Shown here in pieces: positions 46,575 to 55,800 of a stretch of 64,000 nucleotides of DNA. The position numbers and the translations under genes are program-made. Source of the stretch: Frigoriglobus tundricola (GTDB lineage Bacteria > Planctomycetota > Planctomycetia > Gemmatales > Gemmataceae); the NCBI RefSeq assembly GCF_013128195.2, contig NZ_CP053452.2:1-64000 (forward strand). Reading direction: 5' to 3'. Under the pieces are notes generated by a model. That model had not been told where the DNA came from, did no database searches, and worked only from the letters and a program-made list of their open reading frames with translations. The number at the start of each line of letters is the position of its first letter. The first letter of the stretch is position 1.

Positions 46575-47507
46575 ATGACCGACGACGCCAAACAAGCGGC
46601 GTGGCGGGAGTATTGTCGTCAACTCGAAGCCATCGGCGTTGACCCTTACGCCCCCGATCTTCCCGCCGACGATCCCCGACATGCCCAGATGTTCGCCATC
46701 GTCACCGAGTACGAGGCGGCGACCACGCACAAGCTGGCTCTGCCGCCCAATTGGGAAGGGCACGACCCGATCCAACCCGTCGATTCGCTCCCCAACGTGG
46801 CCGAGTGGCTGGCGTTCCAGTGGCGCTTGGTCAAGGGCTGGGAATTGGCGGGCGATAAAGCCAAGCCCTCGGCGCTGGAGGACGCCGCACGGACGATCCG
46901 CAACGCCTTCCGTGTGCTGGATTGGCTCGGCGTCGATACACGCCCGGAACGACCACGGCCCACCACCGACCTCGAAGCCGCCAAAAAGCAAATCGACGCC
47001 CTGGAGCAGTGGGTTCGAGAAAAGCACAAGTCGGGTTGGGAGCCGACGCCGAACAAGGCCGACCCCGCTCCGGCACCCACGACGAAGAAGCACCCCAAGC
47101 GAGATGAAGTCCCCGACGATTACGAAGCCAACATCCGAATCAAGAAGTACCTGGACATCCACCCCAAGGCGACCATCCGGGACGTTGCCGAAGAGGTTGG
47201 TCTGTCCATCGGAAAGATCGCTCAACTGGACGCCTGGAGGCGGGTGATGGCCGAGCGCAAGGCGGCGAAACCCGCTCCCAACAGGTCGGAACGTCCGCTC
47301 ACGGACAAAATGCTGGCGGCGACCGGCAAAGAGGATGACCCCTCCGAAAAGGTCATCGAGGACGAAGCGATTTTCCGCTGGCTTCTGGAGAAGGCCCAAC
47401 CAAAAGAGCGTGCGGAACTCCACATGAAAACGCCTTCCGAGCGGGCCACGCTGATCGACATGGTACGAGAGCAATACCAAGAGGAACGGGCCGAAAGCGA
47501 CGGCTGA
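46575..47507 (+). CDS. hypothetical protein with helix-turn-helix, first gene of module C
   Basis: 310 residues from ATG 46575. The N-terminal half is helical (AAWREYCRQLEAIGVDPYAP, VAEWLAFQWRLVKGWELAGD). A proline- and lysine-rich linker precedes a helix-turn-helix (YLDIHPKATIRDVAEEVGLS then IGKIAQLDAWR, about residues 198-225). The C-terminus is acidic and helical (EDEAIFRWLLEKAQPKERAE). The family is unknown. Its place ahead of the accessory and Prim-Pol genes suggests a replication initiator or regulator of the element, which is inference. A strong terminator follows. Confidence 0.65.
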   Translation: MTDDAKQAAWREYCRQLEAIGVDPYAPDLPADDPRHAQMFAIVTEYEAATTHKLALPPNWEGHDPIQPVDSLPNVAEWLAFQWRLVKGWELAGDKAKPSALEDAARTIRNAFRVLDWLGVDTRPERPRPTTDLEAAKKQIDALEQWVREKHKSGWEPTPNKADPAPAPTTKKHPKRDEVPDDYEANIRIKKYLDIHPKATIRDVAEEVGLSIGKIAQLDAWRRVMAERKAAKPAPNRSERPLTDKMLAATGKEDDPSEKVIEDEAIFRWLLEKAQPKERAELHMKTPSERATLIDMVREQYQEERAESDG

Positions 47508-47552
47508 CGCCGTTCATGAACGTTCACGCCTGATCTTGAACGGATTTCGACC

Positions 47553-47579
47553 AAACCCCGGCAAACACCGGGGTTTTTT
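47553..47579 (+). terminator. rho-independent terminator
   Basis: AACCCCGG and CCGGGGTT pair around a six-base loop, followed by a T run (TTTTTT). It ends transcription of the HTH gene and lies just upstream of the accessory gene. Confidence 0.85.
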
Positions 47580-47666
47580 CGTGTTCACGCTGAACCGCCG
47601 ACACCCGTGGAGCAGCGATCCAACGCACTCTCGCAATGGGCGGGCTTCGACGTGGAGAATTCAAAG

Positions 47667-48008
47667 ATGAAACTGAAAGTTAGCGGTGGCGTGCCGGAGG
47701 GCAGCTATCTGGCCAAGTTCACAAAAGTGGAGCCGACGACGAACGGCTTCGGTCCCGGACTCAAGTGGGCCTGGGAAATCACCAGCGGGGCGAATACCGG
47801 GCAGTCGGTCATTTGCACGACTTCCAACAGCCCCTCGCCCAAAAACCGGTGCGGGAAAATCCTCTCCGGGATGCTGGGCAAAGCCCTGAACACCGGCGAA
47901 GAGTTCGACACGTCAACACTCGTCGGACAGAACTTCTTGGTCATCGTCAGAAAGAGTGAAACGGGCGGAACCTTCGTGGATTCCGTCACCAAGGCTCCGG
48001 TCGCCTGA
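47667..48008 (+). CDS. small replication-accessory protein, module C
   Basis: 113 residues from ATG 47667 with GTGGAG nine bases upstream; a GTG at 47607 would add 20 residues. Start MKLKVSGGVPEGSYLAKFTK, then FGPGLKWAWEIT, TGQSVICTT, NRCGKILSGMLGKAL and FLVIVRKSETGGTFVDSV: beta-strand-rich, like small single-strand DNA-binding or DUF669-type phage replication proteins. It is homologous to the interrupted gene of module A. Directly followed by the Prim-Pol gene. Function inferred from fold-like composition and position. Confidence 0.65.
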   Translation: MKLKVSGGVPEGSYLAKFTKVEPTTNGFGPGLKWAWEITSGANTGQSVICTTSNSPSPKNRCGKILSGMLGKALNTGEEFDTSTLVGQNFLVIVRKSETGGTFVDSVTKAPVA

Positions 48009-48086
48009 ACCAACCACTGCCGGGACGGGAGCCACAACCCGCTCCCGTCCCGGCTCAACCCTTCAACATCAAAAAAGGAAAACAGT

Positions 48087-50597
48087 ATGAATAACACGAA
48101 CGTCTTGCTCGACGCCGCCCTGAACTTCGCTGCCCGTGGCTGGGCGGTCATCCCGTTGCACACGTTTGCGGACGGCATGTGTACCTGTGAAGACCCGACT
48201 TGCACCAGCCCGGCCAAGCACCCCCTGACGCCAAACGGCGTGCATGGAGCGACAACCGATGACGCCATCATTCGGGGGTGGTGGGCCGAAGCCGATATCG
48301 CCAACGTGGGCATCGCCACCGGCAACGGTCTGCTGGTTTTGGACATCGACGCCAAACACGGCGGCTTGGCATCCCTCGCTCAACTGGAGGTCCGTTACGG
48401 GCGACTGCCGACCACACCCACGGTGGCGACCGGAGGCGGCGGCAAACATTTCTACTTCCGCTTGCCAACGGGTACGAAGATCGGCAACCGGGCCGGGATC
48501 GCTCCCGGCATCGACGTGCGGGGCGATGGCGGTTACGTCGTTGCGGTGCCGAGCCTTCACTCTTCCGGCCAACGGTACGAATGGCTCGTGACGCCGGACA
48601 CGCCCCTGGCCGAAGCACCGGATTGGTTGCTGACGATGCTGCGAACCAACGCCCCGCCTCGACCAACACCCGTCCCGAAGACCGACGCCATCACGTTGAT
48701 CGTACCCCCGGCCTCACCGGACCTCGCCAATCATCCCGGCGCTGGTGAAGGGGAACGGAATGCGACGCTCTGCAAACTGATCGGCGTTCATCTTGCTCGT
48801 GGCGATTCAGCCGAGAGTATCGAACCCCTGGCGATGGCGTGGCGTGACCGCTGTTCCCCGCCGATGAGCGAAGCCGAAGTGCTCCGCACGCTCAACAGCT
48901 TGGCGGCGAAACACCAACGGTCGGTTCCAGTGACCAGCCCCACCGACAGCGATGATCTTGATGGGGTGCAACTTCCTGATCCCCCGCACTGGCCGACGCT
49001 CGATGAGGCGGCTTTGCACGGCGTGCTGGGCGAAATGGTCCGCACGCTGGAACCGGAAACCGAAGCCGACCCGGTGGGCATCTTGCTGTCGATGCTCGTG
49101 GCCTTCGGCAATGCCGTGGGTCGGGGGCCGCATTTTCCCGTCGAAGGGGACCATCACCATGCGAACCTCTTCACGATTCTCGTGGGCGATTCGTCACGGG
49201 GCCGGAAGGGAACCAGCTTGGGCCGCACACTGACTTTGTTCGGCGATGCGGATGCCGAGTGGAAGCGAGATTGCCACACGACCGGGCTTTCGAGCGGCGA
49301 AGGATTGATCTTTGCCGTGCGTGATCCGGTCGAGTCGTTGGAACCGGTGAAGGAGAAGGGAAAGATTACCGGCTACCAGAAGGTGCTGAAGGACCAAGGC
49401 GTGACGGACAAACGGTTGTTCGTGGTGGAGCCGGAATTCGCCCAAACGCTCAAGGTGCTGAAGCGTGAGGGCAACACGTTGTCGCCGGTCGTTCGGCAGG
49501 CGTGGGACAGCGGGGCACTGTCCGTGATGACCAAGACCAACGCCGCTCGTGCGACCGAGACGCACGTTTCGATTCTCGGCCACATCACCCGCCCGGAACT
49601 GGCGAAGTGCCTGTCCGATACGGACTGCTTCAACGGCTTCGCCAATCGTTTTCTGTGGGCGCTGGTGCGGAGGAGCAAGTTGTTACCCGATGGCGGGAAC
49701 GGCCTCGACCTGATCCCGCTGAAACAAAAACTGGCCAAGGTGGTGGCCGAAGCCAAGACGATCCCGGCCATGAGCCGCACCCCCGACGCCCGGAACCTGT
49801 GGCACCAGCTTTACCCCGAACTCACGGCCGAGAAGGCCGGTTTGTACGGAGCCGTCGTCGGGCGAGGGGAAGCCCAAACGCTGCGGTTATCGATGCTCTA
49901 CGCCTTGCTCGACGGCTCGCCTCAGATCGACGTTCCCCATCTTCAGGCGGCAACGGCGGTGTGGCGGTATTGTGAAACCTCGGCCCGACTGCTCTTTGCG
50001 GACGGGCCGGGTGAAACCGGCGACCCCCTGGAACAGCTTCTCTTGCAAACGATACGGCGGGAGCCGGGTATCAACCGCAGGGGCTTGCACAAAGCCATCG
50101 GCGGGCACCTTCCGGCGAAGGAACTGGTTCAGGCTCTTGCCCGGTTGCGAGATCGCAACCAAGTTCATTGTGAACTGGTGGCGACGGGAGGACGGCCCAG
50201 CGAGTGTTGGTCCCCCGGCTCGGCTCCCAAGCCCGTGTGTGTCGTCGTGCCGACCGTGACCGATGACGAGCGGGCTTCGACTTCCCACAGCAGCGGATCG
50301 CCACCGCCCCCGGCACCCGTCCCGCCTTGCTCACCTGTGAAGATGAGCCTGACTCAACTTTTCGACGCCGTGAACGCCATCGGCGGCAAGTTCCGGCACG
50401 ATGGCCACCGTGTTATTGTCGATGCCCCTGGTCCGACCATCAGCCCGGCCATCCTCGCTGCGGTGGTCGATCATCAGGGCTGGTTGGCCTCGGTTTATTC
50501 GCCGCCGCCGAAGTCCGTTATTAGCGATGCCTTGCCAAGAAATACGGGCGACGAGTTGACCGAGGGCGAGTTCTACGCTGAACTCCAAGCCATGTAA
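48087..50597 (+). CDS. Prim-Pol (AEP) primase-polymerase fused to DUF3987 helicase-like domain, module C
   Basis: 836 residues from ATG 48087 after AAAAGGAAA. Residues about 1-200: primase-polymerase with cysteines MCTCEDPTCTSPAKHPL, catalytic acidic pair in LLVLDIDAKHGG, GGKHFYFRLP, and GIDVRGDGGYVVAVPS. About 205-290: a primase C-terminal-like helical region (GEGERNATLCKLIGVHLARG). About 300-650: DUF3987 ATPase with Walker A-like ILVGDSSRGRKGTSLGRTL, FVVEPEFAQTLKVLKREGNT, and TETHVSILGHITRPELAKCL. Then a winged-helix end and a proline-rich linker to a small C-terminal domain. This is a complete replication protein of a mobile element, and the likely parent type of the N-terminal half of the chimera at 9987. 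Confidence 0.88.
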   Translation: MNNTNVLLDAALNFAARGWAVIPLHTFADGMCTCEDPTCTSPAKHPLTPNGVHGATTDDAIIRGWWAEADIANVGIATGNGLLVLDIDAKHGGLASLAQLEVRYGRLPTTPTVATGGGGKHFYFRLPTGTKIGNRAGIAPGIDVRGDGGYVVAVPSLHSSGQRYEWLVTPDTPLAEAPDWLLTMLRTNAPPRPTPVPKTDAITLIVPPASPDLANHPGAGEGERNATLCKLIGVHLARGDSAESIEPLAMAWRDRCSPPMSEAEVLRTLNSLAAKHQRSVPVTSPTDSDDLDGVQLPDPPHWPTLDEAALHGVLGEMVRTLEPETEADPVGILLSMLVAFGNAVGRGPHFPVEGDHHHANLFTILVGDSSRGRKGTSLGRTLTLFGDADAEWKRDCHTTGLSSGEGLIFAVRDPVESLEPVKEKGKITGYQKVLKDQGVTDKRLFVVEPEFAQTLKVLKREGNTLSPVVRQAWDSGALSVMTKTNAARATETHVSILGHITRPELAKCLSDTDCFNGFANRFLWALVRRSKLLPDGGNGLDLIPLKQKLAKVVAEAKTIPAMSRTPDARNLWHQLYPELTAEKAGLYGAVVGRGEAQTLRLSMLYALLDGSPQIDVPHLQAATAVWRYCETSARLLFADGPGETGDPLEQLLLQTIRREPGINRRGLHKAIGGHLPAKELVQALARLRDRNQVHCELVATGGRPSECWSPGSAPKPVCVVVPTVTDDERASTSHSSGSPPPPAPVPPCSPVKMSLTQLFDAVNAIGGKFRHDGHRVIVDAPGPTISPAILAAVVDHQGWLASVYSPPPKSVISDALPRNTGDELTEGEFYAELQAM

Positions 50598-50901
50598 TAA
50601 TGCTCGTTACGCTCAACCGGGGCGGTGGTCGGCAAGAGACGCCCACCCGGTTGAGCCGTGATTCACCTAAAGCTGTTCATCGCTCAAACGCTCATTCTGC
50701 TGGACCTTGACCTCATTTGTGGGGTGGCGCTGGGTTATCCCGACCCACTGGCCTGACCCCTCTTTCATTCCGCCCGTTGTGGATACTTTGATGTCCGCAG
50801 GATTTCGCCGACGAAAATGGTGAACGTCGGGCACGTTTCGGCGTCTGGAGAGTGTGGAGTTCGGAGTACACTCCCAAGTCCCCAACCACAAAGGGTCAAG
50901 C
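50598..50901. other. intergenic stretch before the serine recombinase
   Basis: About 300 bp with no recognisable gene. TACACTCCCAAGTCCCCAAC lies just upstream of the recombinase start. The area is moderately AT-rich and could hold the recombinase promoter or crossover site, but I see no clear inverted repeat. Confidence 0.4.
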
Positions 50902-51504
50902 ATGGCAGTCGGCGTCTACCTGCGGGTGAGCAGCGCCAAGGGCCAGGAAACCCGGAGCCAGGAACCCGACCTGCAAACGTGGGCGAAAGCCCAGACGGAT
51001 GAGGTCGTGTGGTATCGAGATCGGTTCACCGGCACAACGATGGAGCGCCCCGGCCTGGACCGGCTGTTGGCCGACGTGCGGAGCGGAAAGGTTTCCAAGG
51101 TCTGTGTCTGGCGACTGGATCGTTTGGGCCGAACGGCGAAGGGTTTGCTCACGCTATTAGACGAGTTGCAGGTTTTGGGCGTGGGGTTCGTGTCCCTGCG
51201 TGAAGGGTTCGATTTGGCCACGCCAGCCGGTCGGCTCATGGCAGGGGTCTTGGCCAGCGTGGCGGCTTACGAAACCGAAGTTCGCAAGGAACGCCAGTTG
51301 GCGGGTATCGCCAAGGCGAAGTCCGAAGGCAAGACGTGGGGTGGGCGGAAGGCGGGGACACGGGTTCGGTTGACCGAAGAAAAGGAAGCGGTGATCCGTC
51401 AACTTCACGGGCAAGGCAAAACCGTGGCGTCCATTGCCCGCACAGTGGGGCTCACCCGAAAGACGATTTATCGTGCCCTGAGCCAAGTCACGGCGAACAG
51501 TTGA
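50902..51504 (+). CDS. serine recombinase (resolvase/invertase), module C
   Basis: 200 residues from ATG 50902. The N-terminal catalytic domain has the nucleophile in VGVYLRVSSAKGQE (Ser about 10), RDRFTGTTMERPGLDRLLAD, VCVWRLDRLGRTAKGLLTLL (the conserved RLDRLGR), LREGFDLATPAGRLMAGVLA and ASVAAYETEVRKERQLAGIA (E helix). A short C-terminal helix-turn-helix (GKTVASIARTVGLTRKTIYR) binds DNA. Length and layout are those of Tn3/Gin-type resolvase-invertases. It replaces the tyrosine recombinase of modules A and B and would act at sites near 50.6-50.9 kb or in the repeats downstream. Confidence 0.93.
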   Translation: MAVGVYLRVSSAKGQETRSQEPDLQTWAKAQTDEVVWYRDRFTGTTMERPGLDRLLADVRSGKVSKVCVWRLDRLGRTAKGLLTLLDELQVLGVGFVSLREGFDLATPAGRLMAGVLASVAAYETEVRKERQLAGIAKAKSEGKTWGGRKAGTRVRLTEEKEAVIRQLHGQGKTVASIARTVGLTRKTIYRALSQVTANS

Positions 51505-51524
51505 ACATTCCCCTCCTGGCGGTC

Positions 51525-51861
51525 GAACCCTGGCGAGCAAACGAGCAAAGGTCGGCGAGGGCTTTGCTCGTTTGCTCGCAGCGTGCGGATCATTCCGACC
51601 AGTGCAGCCGGACCTTTGTTCGTTTGCTCGCAGAGCGAAGGCGAGAGCGAGCGGTGCGACGGCGATTTGTAATGCCGAAGCGGATTGCCGCCGAGATGTT
51701 GCAAAGTTAAGAACTCGGAAACTCTTTTGCAAAAACTCTGGGGCGTTGGTTCCATCAGCCCCCGCCTCTGCCACAGACACCCCTGCCTTCTTCATGTCCG
51801 AGGTTCGGGCAGCAGTCGGGCTTTGCTCGCTTTGCTCGATTGCTCGCAGAAGAGAAAGGTC
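51525..51861. repeat. short-repeat cluster after module C
   Basis: Contains GCGAGCAAACGAGCAAAGG (51533), GCTTTGCTCGTTTGCTCGCA (51561), CCTTTGTTCGTTTGCTCGCA (51611) and GCTTTGCTCGCTTTGCTCGA (51820). No gene supported. Confidence 0.7.
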
Positions 51862-51996
51862 GTGTCCGTCAAGGTGTTCACCCCAATCGCCGTTAACGTG
51901 GCGGCGAAGGAAGTCGGTGGGTGATTGCCCTGACGAGCGGATTGCTCGCAGTGCGCCGGGCGTGGCGACGACACGCCCCAACTCGAACTTCGGCAT
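51862..51996 (-). pseudogene. 5' end of a small element-associated gene, cut by the short repeat
   Basis: Starts MPKFELGRVVATPGALRAIR behind AGAGGT and continues SSGQSPTDFLRRHVNGDWGE. This is the start of a small conserved protein common on plasmids and integrating elements (MKFxLGxIVATPGAL and RHxxGDWGD pattern), normally about 90 residues. After codon 44 the frame runs into the GAGCAATCGAGCAAAG repeat and the C-terminal half is missing. Confidence 0.6.
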
Positions 51997-52105
51997 TGGT
52001 GAAACCTCTCGTGAAGAAGGGTGAACACGAGAGACGGATGTATGGTCACCACCGATGAGATTTGCTGACCGGGTGGGTCAGGTCAGAAGTGAATCGCTGC
52101 TCGAA

Positions 52106-52145
52106 GGGTCAGTTCCATTCCTACCAGCGAGCGGCTTCGCCGGTG
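52106..52145 (-). repeat. class-2 cassette tail (copy 2)
   Basis: The minus strand reads CACCGGCGAAGCCGCTCGCT, then GGTAGGAATGGAACTGA; same frame as at 40795 (TGEAARW, with a TAG in place of the second Trp, then EWN and stop). It lies about 70 bp downstream of the SUKH gene. The rest of 51997-52215 shows no gene. Confidence 0.65.
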
Positions 52146-52215
52146 GGATCGCCAGCAAAACTGTCAGTCAAGCCGGCAAATAATCACTGATGACAGAATC
52201 ATAAAGTCAAATAGA

Positions 52216-52824
52216 TTAAGATAAATCATAGTTTTTGCGAGTTAAGTCGGTCCAGAAAATAATGTGCCTATAATCTGGCTCGTACACTGGATACTTCGAT
52301 TCGATGCTTTCATCCGCTGGATCGTGATGAACCCACAGGAGAAAATCCGAGAGATTGCGACCTCGGTGAATAACGTCAGCCTGATGGATAGAAAATACAG
52401 GATTCCCAGGTTCTAAGGGCGCACATGGCAGATATGAGTGACCGAAGACCGGGATCAATGGTGGAAGTTGGCGCAGCCTCGTCGTTGCGATTTCAACAGC
52501 CGCCGATTCTTCGGAAGGCTTATCGCCCCAATCAGGCCACCAAAACACATTGTTGCGGATGTCGAAAATGATGCCCTCTTCCGGCCACCGCAGCATTTCC
52601 CAAAGGTGCCGATCAGAGCCTCGCCAATCTGGGAATCCCTTCCCAATAGGAATAGCGTATTGTAAAAACGCCCTCAAATCGGGGGGAAATCGAAAGGCGA
52701 AGCGATCTTCGATAGACCGCACCTCCTCATCGGTAAGCCCGTTGTTGAATGGCACGCCCTTCGCAACAAGGTGATCGTGGGCAGCAATCAAAGCTTCAGA
52801 ATATTCTTGCGTCATGCCACTCAT
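52216..52824 (-). CDS. SUKH (SMI1/KNR4) family immunity protein
   Basis: About 202 residues from ATG 52824; an ATG at 52815 is possible. Signature LTDEEVRSIEDRFAFRFPPD followed by LRAFLQYAIPIGKGFPDWRG is the SUKH N-terminal region, with later FFWPDWG-like and PLIPVFGHSYLPCAPLEPGN segments (substrate-cleft residues of the family). The start lies one base after the stop of the RHS gene, so the two are translationally coupled. It is the immunity protein for the barnase-like tip. AT-rich relative to the RHS body. Confidence 0.88.
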   Translation of the reverse strand: MSGMTQEYSEALIAAHDHLVAKGVPFNNGLTDEEVRSIEDRFAFRFPPDLRAFLQYAIPIGKGFPDWRGSDRHLWEMLRWPEEGIIFDIRNNVFWWPDWGDKPSEESAAVEIATTRLRQLPPLIPVFGHSYLPCAPLEPGNPVFSIHQADVIHRGRNLSDFLLWVHHDPADESIESKYPVYEPDYRHIIFWTDLTRKNYDLS

Positions 52825-52825
52825 G

Positions 52826-55800
52826 TTACTTTTTTCCGAGTACCTTGTTTGTCGTTCCGATGATTTCTGTGAACCCATACCCGTCGGCATTATAATGATT
52901 CGAGTAATAAATCTGACCGGTATCTTGATTGATTACGATTCTTGCGCCAGATGGCTTCCCGTCGCTACCAGGAACCCGATACTCCAAGTAGCCTTTTGTT
53001 GATGCTGGAAGACCTTCCCTGTTATTGAACACTATCCCATCTCGTTCGCTCCACTGCCCGCTTGGCGCTCGCTGACCATTCTGAACATGTTCGATATCGA
53101 CAAGTTTGTTTTCGATTCGTTGTCGCTGGGCTGGAGTTAAATCGGCAAGTGTACTTTGCCGCACAACGGCCTCAGTCGGCGCTTGAGCCGCAGTCGAGGC
53201 AGCGGGAGTCCCCGGTTTCGGGCGGGCAGCAATCAAATCGTCTGCGAGGCTCATCGCATTCGAGCCGTTCGGTTTCGCTCCGTTCGCACCTTCCACTTCA
53301 CGGAGCATGTCACGAAGTGTCGTCCGACTTGTCGCTGAGTTATTCGCCGCCTCAGCGATAGCGTTCAGAGCATCTTGTTTTGCTTTAGGAAGGGTGGCGA
53401 ACTCTTCGGCCTTGCCGCCCAGCGCCGCCCATACATCGCAACCTCCGGTATTATGCGCCCATACTGAGAACCCCCACTCGTCGCAGCCGACGAAGTAGGT
53501 GTGAAAGTCGGCGACACGAAGATTGTACACCGTGGCCCACTGATCCGCATCGACCACCTGTTTGACAACCGACCACTGACCGTCGTGCCCGACGAGTCGG
53601 TCCCCGGGAATGAGTTCGCGTGCCGGGAGCCAACCCTTGCTATGAACCCAGAACGGGTGTTCCGAGGTGACATCGATCGCCCGGGTCCCGACGTGAACCT
53701 GGATTATCTTTCCGGTGCGGGCAAACACCTCCTCCACGACCTTGGGTGCAACAACGCCATCGACGTCGAATTCGTCCCGACTGAGTACGAGGTCGCCGGG
53801 CACGAACTGATCAATGGCCTTGCTTCCGGTCGGCGTCAGTAGCGGGGTGCCCGCGGCGAAGCAATTCGGTCCCTTTACCACAGATGAGGCCAGAGCCCCT
53901 TCGGCCGCCGTCCGCTCCGCCGCCGTCCCCCGGGCCGCCGTCCGCTCCGCCGCCACCACCCGAGTTGCCGCCCCTTCGGTCGCCCCTCGGGCAATACTTC
54001 CGCCCCTGAACGCATTCCCACCGGGCAGCAGCCCCTCGCCGGGTATCGGGGCCCCTCGGACCGGCAAATCCTCACGCGGATCCCAAGGCACAGAGACGGG
54101 GTTCTGAATTGCCGAGAGTGGGACACTTGGCGGGCGCGCCGTCGGATACTGCCCGAACGTCGAGAAGTCGCCCTCCCAACTGTGGCGTTGGAGTATTTCA
54201 TCAGGGGCAAAGAAGAGGACGGCCAATGCCTTGGCGGGGTTCAGCAATGGCCCTGCGGGTCCGGGGGCCGGCTCGCCGCCGAGTGAGGTCGTCGAAGTGC
54301 CGCCCGAATTAGCACCGCCAGGGGGCGCCAGAGAGGCGTTCTTGGAAGGGGACATGCTTGTGCGATCCCAAACAAAATTCTCGAAATCCCCAATCGTGGC
54401 AGCTCTGAAGCCACTAGCCCCCTCCGAGGACGACGCACCACCAAAGTAAAGATTCGGCCCGTCAGGCTGGAAGGCGGTGAGAACTTGACGCCAAAACTGA
54501 TTCGCCTTGTCGTTCTTGGTATCTTTTGTGTTACCAAGTATACTTTTTACTGTTTCTCCGATATTCTGTCCAACAGCGCCGGGAAGCAACTCTGTCGCCT
54601 GGAGAAGATAATTGCCGCTGGGTAATTTTTCCTTAGATACTTTGATCTTTGCATGAACTCTCATCAAATTGATAATTTGGTCCGCGCCGCGTTCTTGATA
54701 CGTTACAATATATTGCAGCCCACTTGGATCCGTGCCGTCGGTCGGGCCGTTGCCCACGAACCGGTTTAGGTTCGAATCCCCGCCCCCGAACCCGCTCGGA
54801 TCCTGGGTGGTCCAGTCGTGCCGGGTTGGGCTGTACTCTCGCGCCCCGAACAGCCAGTTCCCCGTCGCCGCGTCGGACCGCCCGCCCTGGAACCCCAGCG
54901 CGCCCCGCGCGCCCGGCGCCGTCTCGCCCGTCACGTTGCCCCACGCGTCGTAGCTGATCGCGTCCTGCACCCCGCCGGTCAGAGCCACCACCCGCGTGAT
55001 CGAGCCCTCGTAGTCCGACAGCAGCCAGGCCCCGCCGCTGCCCGTCACCCGCGCCAGCCACGTGTCCGCACCGCCCGCGCCCGCGATGTACCGGGTGCCG
55101 ATCGTGCCCCCGGTCCCCACGTCCGCGTACAGCGTCCCGTCCGCCGTGTACGCGTAATGGCTCCCCGTCGTGGTTCCGCTCGCCGTCACCGACTCCGACG
55201 CCAGGTGCCCCAGCACGTCGTACACGTAACTCGCCGACTCGAGCACCGTGCCGCCCGACGTCGCTTTCTCCACCGCCGACGTCAACTGGTTCGCGTCGTT
55301 GTACGTGTAGTTCCACGTGAGCCCGTTACTCACCCCCACTTCCGCGGTCAGGTTCCCCGCGGCGTCGTACGTGTAGTTCCAGGTGCCGTCGGAGGACAGC
55401 TCGTTGTCCGTGCCGATGGTGTGCCCGGTCCCGGTCGGGTTCCCGTTGGCGTCGTACCCGTACCCGGTGGCCCCGGCCTGCACCAACTGGCCGGTGGCGT
55501 CGTACGTGTACCCGGTCGTGGTGCCGTTGGCCGTCTGCGTCGCCAGCTCGCCGGCCGCGTTGTACGTGTAGCCGTAGCTCGACACCACGCCCCCGGTGGC
55601 GTCCGTGGCCGTGATCCCGGTCTCCTCGTTCCCGTCGTACGTGAACGTCGTGGTCCCCACCGCGGTCCCGGTCCCCGCGGCGTTGCTGTACCGGGTCTCG
55701 CTCGTCACGTTCCCGGCCGGGTCGTACCCCACGTTCACCCGCAGTTGCGTGGCCCCGTTCTGGTACGCCTCCCACGTCACCTGACCGTCGGCGTTGTACC

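Noticed and set aside
51157-51996. A 279-codon minus-strand frame covering the serine recombinase end and repeats
   Set aside because: Only its first 44 codons look like a natural protein; the rest is antisense to repeats and to the recombinase.
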